Part shown: positions 39,707-41,643 of the stretch, piece after piece | Numbering within the stretch: the first letter of the stretch is position 1 | Layout: the number at the start of each line of letters is the position of its first letter | Assembly: GCF_001672815.1 (NCBI RefSeq) | Contig: NZ_LZKK01000184.1 | Span: 1 to 41,643, forward strand | Direction: 5' to 3' | Source: Mycobacterium sp. E796 | GTDB taxonomy: Bacteria; Actinomycetota; Actinomycetes; Mycobacteriales; Mycobacteriaceae | DNA length: 41,643 nucleotides | The notes under the pieces: generated by a model | The model's input: the letters and a program-made list of their open reading frames with translations, nothing else | Databases searched by the model: none | What the model was told of the DNA's origin: nothing | Made by a program: the position numbers and the translations under genes

Positions 39707-40948
39707 TCAAACGCCCAGCAGCCGCGTGGACGCCCACAGCGCGACCACGGCGACCACCAGCGCGGGGGGCACCGTGCACAACCCGAGGCGGGTGTACTCG
39801 CCGACGCCGGCATCGACGTCGTGCCTGCGAAGCACGCGGCGCCACAACAGGTTCGACAGCGAACCCACATAGGTCAGGTTGGGGCCGACGTTCACCCCGA
39901 CCAGCACCGCCAGAATCGCGACCGGACCGCCGGGCGCGACCAGCGGGAGCAGTACCAGTGTGGCGGGCAGGTTGTTGACGACGTTGGCCAGCACGGCGGC
40001 AATCGCGGCGATCCCGAGCAGCGCGGGCAGTCCAGAACCGGACGGCAGCACGGCGGACATGGCCCTGTCCATACCGTTGAGCATGACCGCGCGGACCACG
40101 ACTCCCAGCGCCAGCACGAACAACAGGAACGAGACGTGCACCGAGCGCGCGATCTCGGCCACAGAGGTGCGCCGGCGGCTCAGGCTGCGCACCGCGAGCA
40201 CCGCCGCACCCGCGAGCGCCACCCACGCCGGGGCGACCCCGACGGACTGGCCGACCGCGAACCCGGCCAGGGTCAGCCCCACGACGACCAACACGAACAC
40301 CGGCGGCCGCGGCGCCGGACCGATTTCCTCGGCGTCGGGCTGGACGCGGAGGTCGCCGGCGAAAAACCAGCGGAAGATCGCATAGATCACCGCCACCGCG
40401 CCCAGCCACGGCAACGCCATCAGCACGGTGAACCGGGTGAACGAGAGGTTGGCGGTGTGGAACGCCAGCAGGTTGGTCAGGTTCGACACCGGCAGCAGCA
40501 GGGAGGCGCCGTTGGCCAGGTGAGCAGTGGCGTAGGCGTAGGGCCGCGGCGGGGTGCGCAGCCGGCGGACCGCGGCCAGGACCACCGGGGTCAGCAGCAC
40601 CACGGCCGCGTCCAGGCTCAGCACGGCGGTGATCAGGGAGGCGACGACGAACACCCGTCGCAGCAGGCCCCCCGACGAGACGCGCCCCCGCGCGATCGCC
40701 GCGCCCGCCGCTTCGAACAGCCCCTCGTCGTCGCAGAGCTTGGCCAGCACCAGGACAGCGCCGAGGAAAGCGACCACTCCGGACAGCCCGGCCACCTCCT
40801 GGGCTGCCTGCCGCACCGATATCGCGCCGACCGCGATCACGATGAGCGCCGCCGGAACCGCCGCCACCGCCTCCGGCCAACCCCTTGGGCGGACGACCGC
40901 GAACACGAGCACGGCAGCAAGCAACAACAGAGCGGCGGTCAGTCCCAT
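39707..40948 (-). CDS. arsB2: ArsB/NhaD-type membrane transporter
   Basis: The 413-aa protein has about 11-12 hydrophobic helices of the ion-transporter superfamily. Motifs include LDAAVVLLTPVVLAAVRRL, NGASLLLPVSNLTNLLAF and NVVNNLPATLVLLPL. It matches Rv3578 in length and place. The family exports arsenite or antimonite or exchanges Na+ and H+; no ars partner genes are adjacent, so the substrate is open. It starts at ATG 40948, 23 bp after the next minus-strand gene, and is probably in one operon with it. Confidence 0.92.
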   Translation of the reverse strand: MGLTAALLLLAAVLVFAVVRPRGWPEAVAAVPAALIVIAVGAISVRQAAQEVAGLSGVVAFLGAVLVLAKLCDDEGLFEAAGAAIARGRVSSGGLLRRVFVVASLITAVLSLDAAVVLLTPVVLAAVRRLRTPPRPYAYATAHLANGASLLLPVSNLTNLLAFHTANLSFTRFTVLMALPWLGAVAVIYAIFRWFFAGDLRVQPDAEEIGPAPRPPVFVLVVVGLTLAGFAVGQSVGVAPAWVALAGAAVLAVRSLSRRRTSVAEIARSVHVSFLLFVLALGVVVRAVMLNGMDRAMSAVLPSGSGLPALLGIAAIAAVLANVVNNLPATLVLLPLVAPGGPVAILAVLVGVNVGPNLTYVGSLSNLLWRRVLRRHDVDAGVGEYTRLGLCTVPPALVVAVVALWASTRLLGV

Positions 40949-40971
40949 GAAGTTTCCGGCCTAAACCCGCT

Positions 40972-41643
40972 TCACGCCCAGGGGTTTTCGCGTCGCCACA
41001 CGGTCGGCATGTGCAGCGCGACACCGTCGCTCGCCGCCAGCTCGTCCAGGACCCCGATCGACACGTCCAGGTCGTCGCCCGCATACGGCAAGGCCAGCAA
41101 CGGCTTTGACAGCGGGCTGAAGAAGTCGTCCCAATGGATCAGGATCACCCGGCGCGCCCCCACGGCGCGCACGGTCTCGGCCCAGTAGTCGAGGATGTAG
41201 GACCGTGGCCGCAGGCCCAGCTGTCCGACGGACAGATAGACGGCTTCGGCGCGCCGGCCGTCCAGCGCACCCTTGACGAAACCGGCGCTGCCCTGGATCA
41301 GCAGCCGCCGGTCCGACGGTCGATGGTGCACCAGCGTCGACCAGGCCTCACCGCAGCGGTAGGCCGACGCCCGCACCGGTGGGGTCAGCGGCTCGTCGAT
41401 CGTCCCGGGAAACCGGTCCGGTGGGCAGTGATGGGACTGCACCAGCGTTACGTCGAAGGCGCCCAGGCGAATCGGCTCACCCGGCGTCGCGACGACGATG
41501 CGGTCCCCGGGCAGCCCGTATCCGCGGCCGACGTTGGCGGCCGACTCGCCGCCGACCAGCCGCGCGCCGGTGCGGTCGGCGACCAGCGCGGAGTCCAGCA
41601 CGTGGTCGACGTGGGTGTGCACCGGGATCACGGCCTCTAGCCG
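40972..41643 (-). CDS. Metallo-beta-lactamase-fold hydrolase, N-terminus cut by the window edge
   Basis: The reading frame is open to the right edge, so the true start lies beyond 41643. The visible 223 residues include the metal motif HTHVDHVLDS, then VTLVQSHHCPPDRFPG, LLIQGSAGFVKGAL and VILIHWDDFFSPLSKPL, typical of the MBL fold. It matches Rv3577 in position. The substrate is unknown. It lies upstream of the ArsB-type gene by 23 bp on the same strand. Confidence 0.9.
   Translation of the reverse strand, partial: RLEAVIPVHTHVDHVLDSALVADRTGARLVGGESAANVGRGYGLPGDRIVVATPGEPIRLGAFDVTLVQSHHCPPDRFPGTIDEPLTPPVRASAYRCGEAWSTLVHHRPSDRRLLIQGSAGFVKGALDGRRAEAVYLSVGQLGLRPRSYILDYWAETVRAVGARRVILIHWDDFFSPLSKPLLALPYAGDDLDVSIGVLDELAASDGVALHMPTVWRRENPWA

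Overview
The window is GC-rich chromosomal DNA from a Mycobacterium, probably a slow-growing non-tuberculous species; the exact species cannot be told from the sequence alone. The evidence is near-complete conservation of M. tuberculosis-type proteins (PanD, ClpC1, Lsr2, CarD, MhuD, DisA, RadA, LpqE) in the gene order of the Rv3604c to Rv3577 stretch, GTG starts, leaderless promoters and very high third-position GC. No tRNA, rRNA, CRISPR array, insertion sequence or prophage was seen.

Layout, left to right. (1) 1-5317: the broken 3' end of a proline-rich gene, then a pantothenate/CoA operon (Rossmann/DUF2520 protein, panC, panD, coaX), then lysS on its own leaderless promoter. (2) 5388-9059: the nucleoid protein gene lsr2, the Clp protease unfoldase gene clpC1 and a YbjQ-family gene, each followed or preceded by clear terminators. 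(3) 9066-10772: a cobalamin riboswitch controlling cbtB-cbtA (cobalt uptake) and a histidine-phosphatase-like gene. (4) 10859-13239, minus strand: mhuD (heme degradation), lpqF (beta-lactamase-like lipoprotein) and an unrecognised gene, all overlapping or nearly so. (5) 13303-24109: an alpha/beta hydrolase, a GMC oxidoreductase with its Tat-exported small subunit and, divergently, a seven-gene operon like M. tuberculosis Rv0081-Rv0087: an ArsR-type regulator and a membrane complex related to hydrogenase-4 and complex I. Its large subunit has lost all four Ni-Fe cysteines. (6) 24106-29716: mutY, canB, a membrane-anchored secreted protein, and the disA-radA-lpqE group (c-di-AMP synthesis and DNA repair). 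(7) 29975-34155: carD-ispD-ispF, then cysS-rlmB, ending at a strong terminator. (8) 34168-39696: an accessory block with a secreted glycerophosphodiesterase, an FAD monooxygenase, a large ATP-binding LuxR regulator and a DUF3303 protein. (9) 39707-41643, minus strand: an ArsB-type transporter and a metallo-beta-lactamase-fold protein cut by the window edge.

Most of the window is core mycobacterial chromosome. The parts that depart from the M. tuberculosis order are the cobalamin/cobalt block, the hydrogenase-like operon with its GMC neighbour, and the glycerophosphodiesterase-to-DUF3303 block. The strongest candidate for an undescribed system is the complex-I-like operon without a Ni-Fe site, paired across a shared regulatory gap with a GMC dehydrogenase that carries a cysteine cluster. 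A second curiosity is a 144-bp micro-inversion, flanked by a 35-bp inverted repeat, that breaks the first gene.
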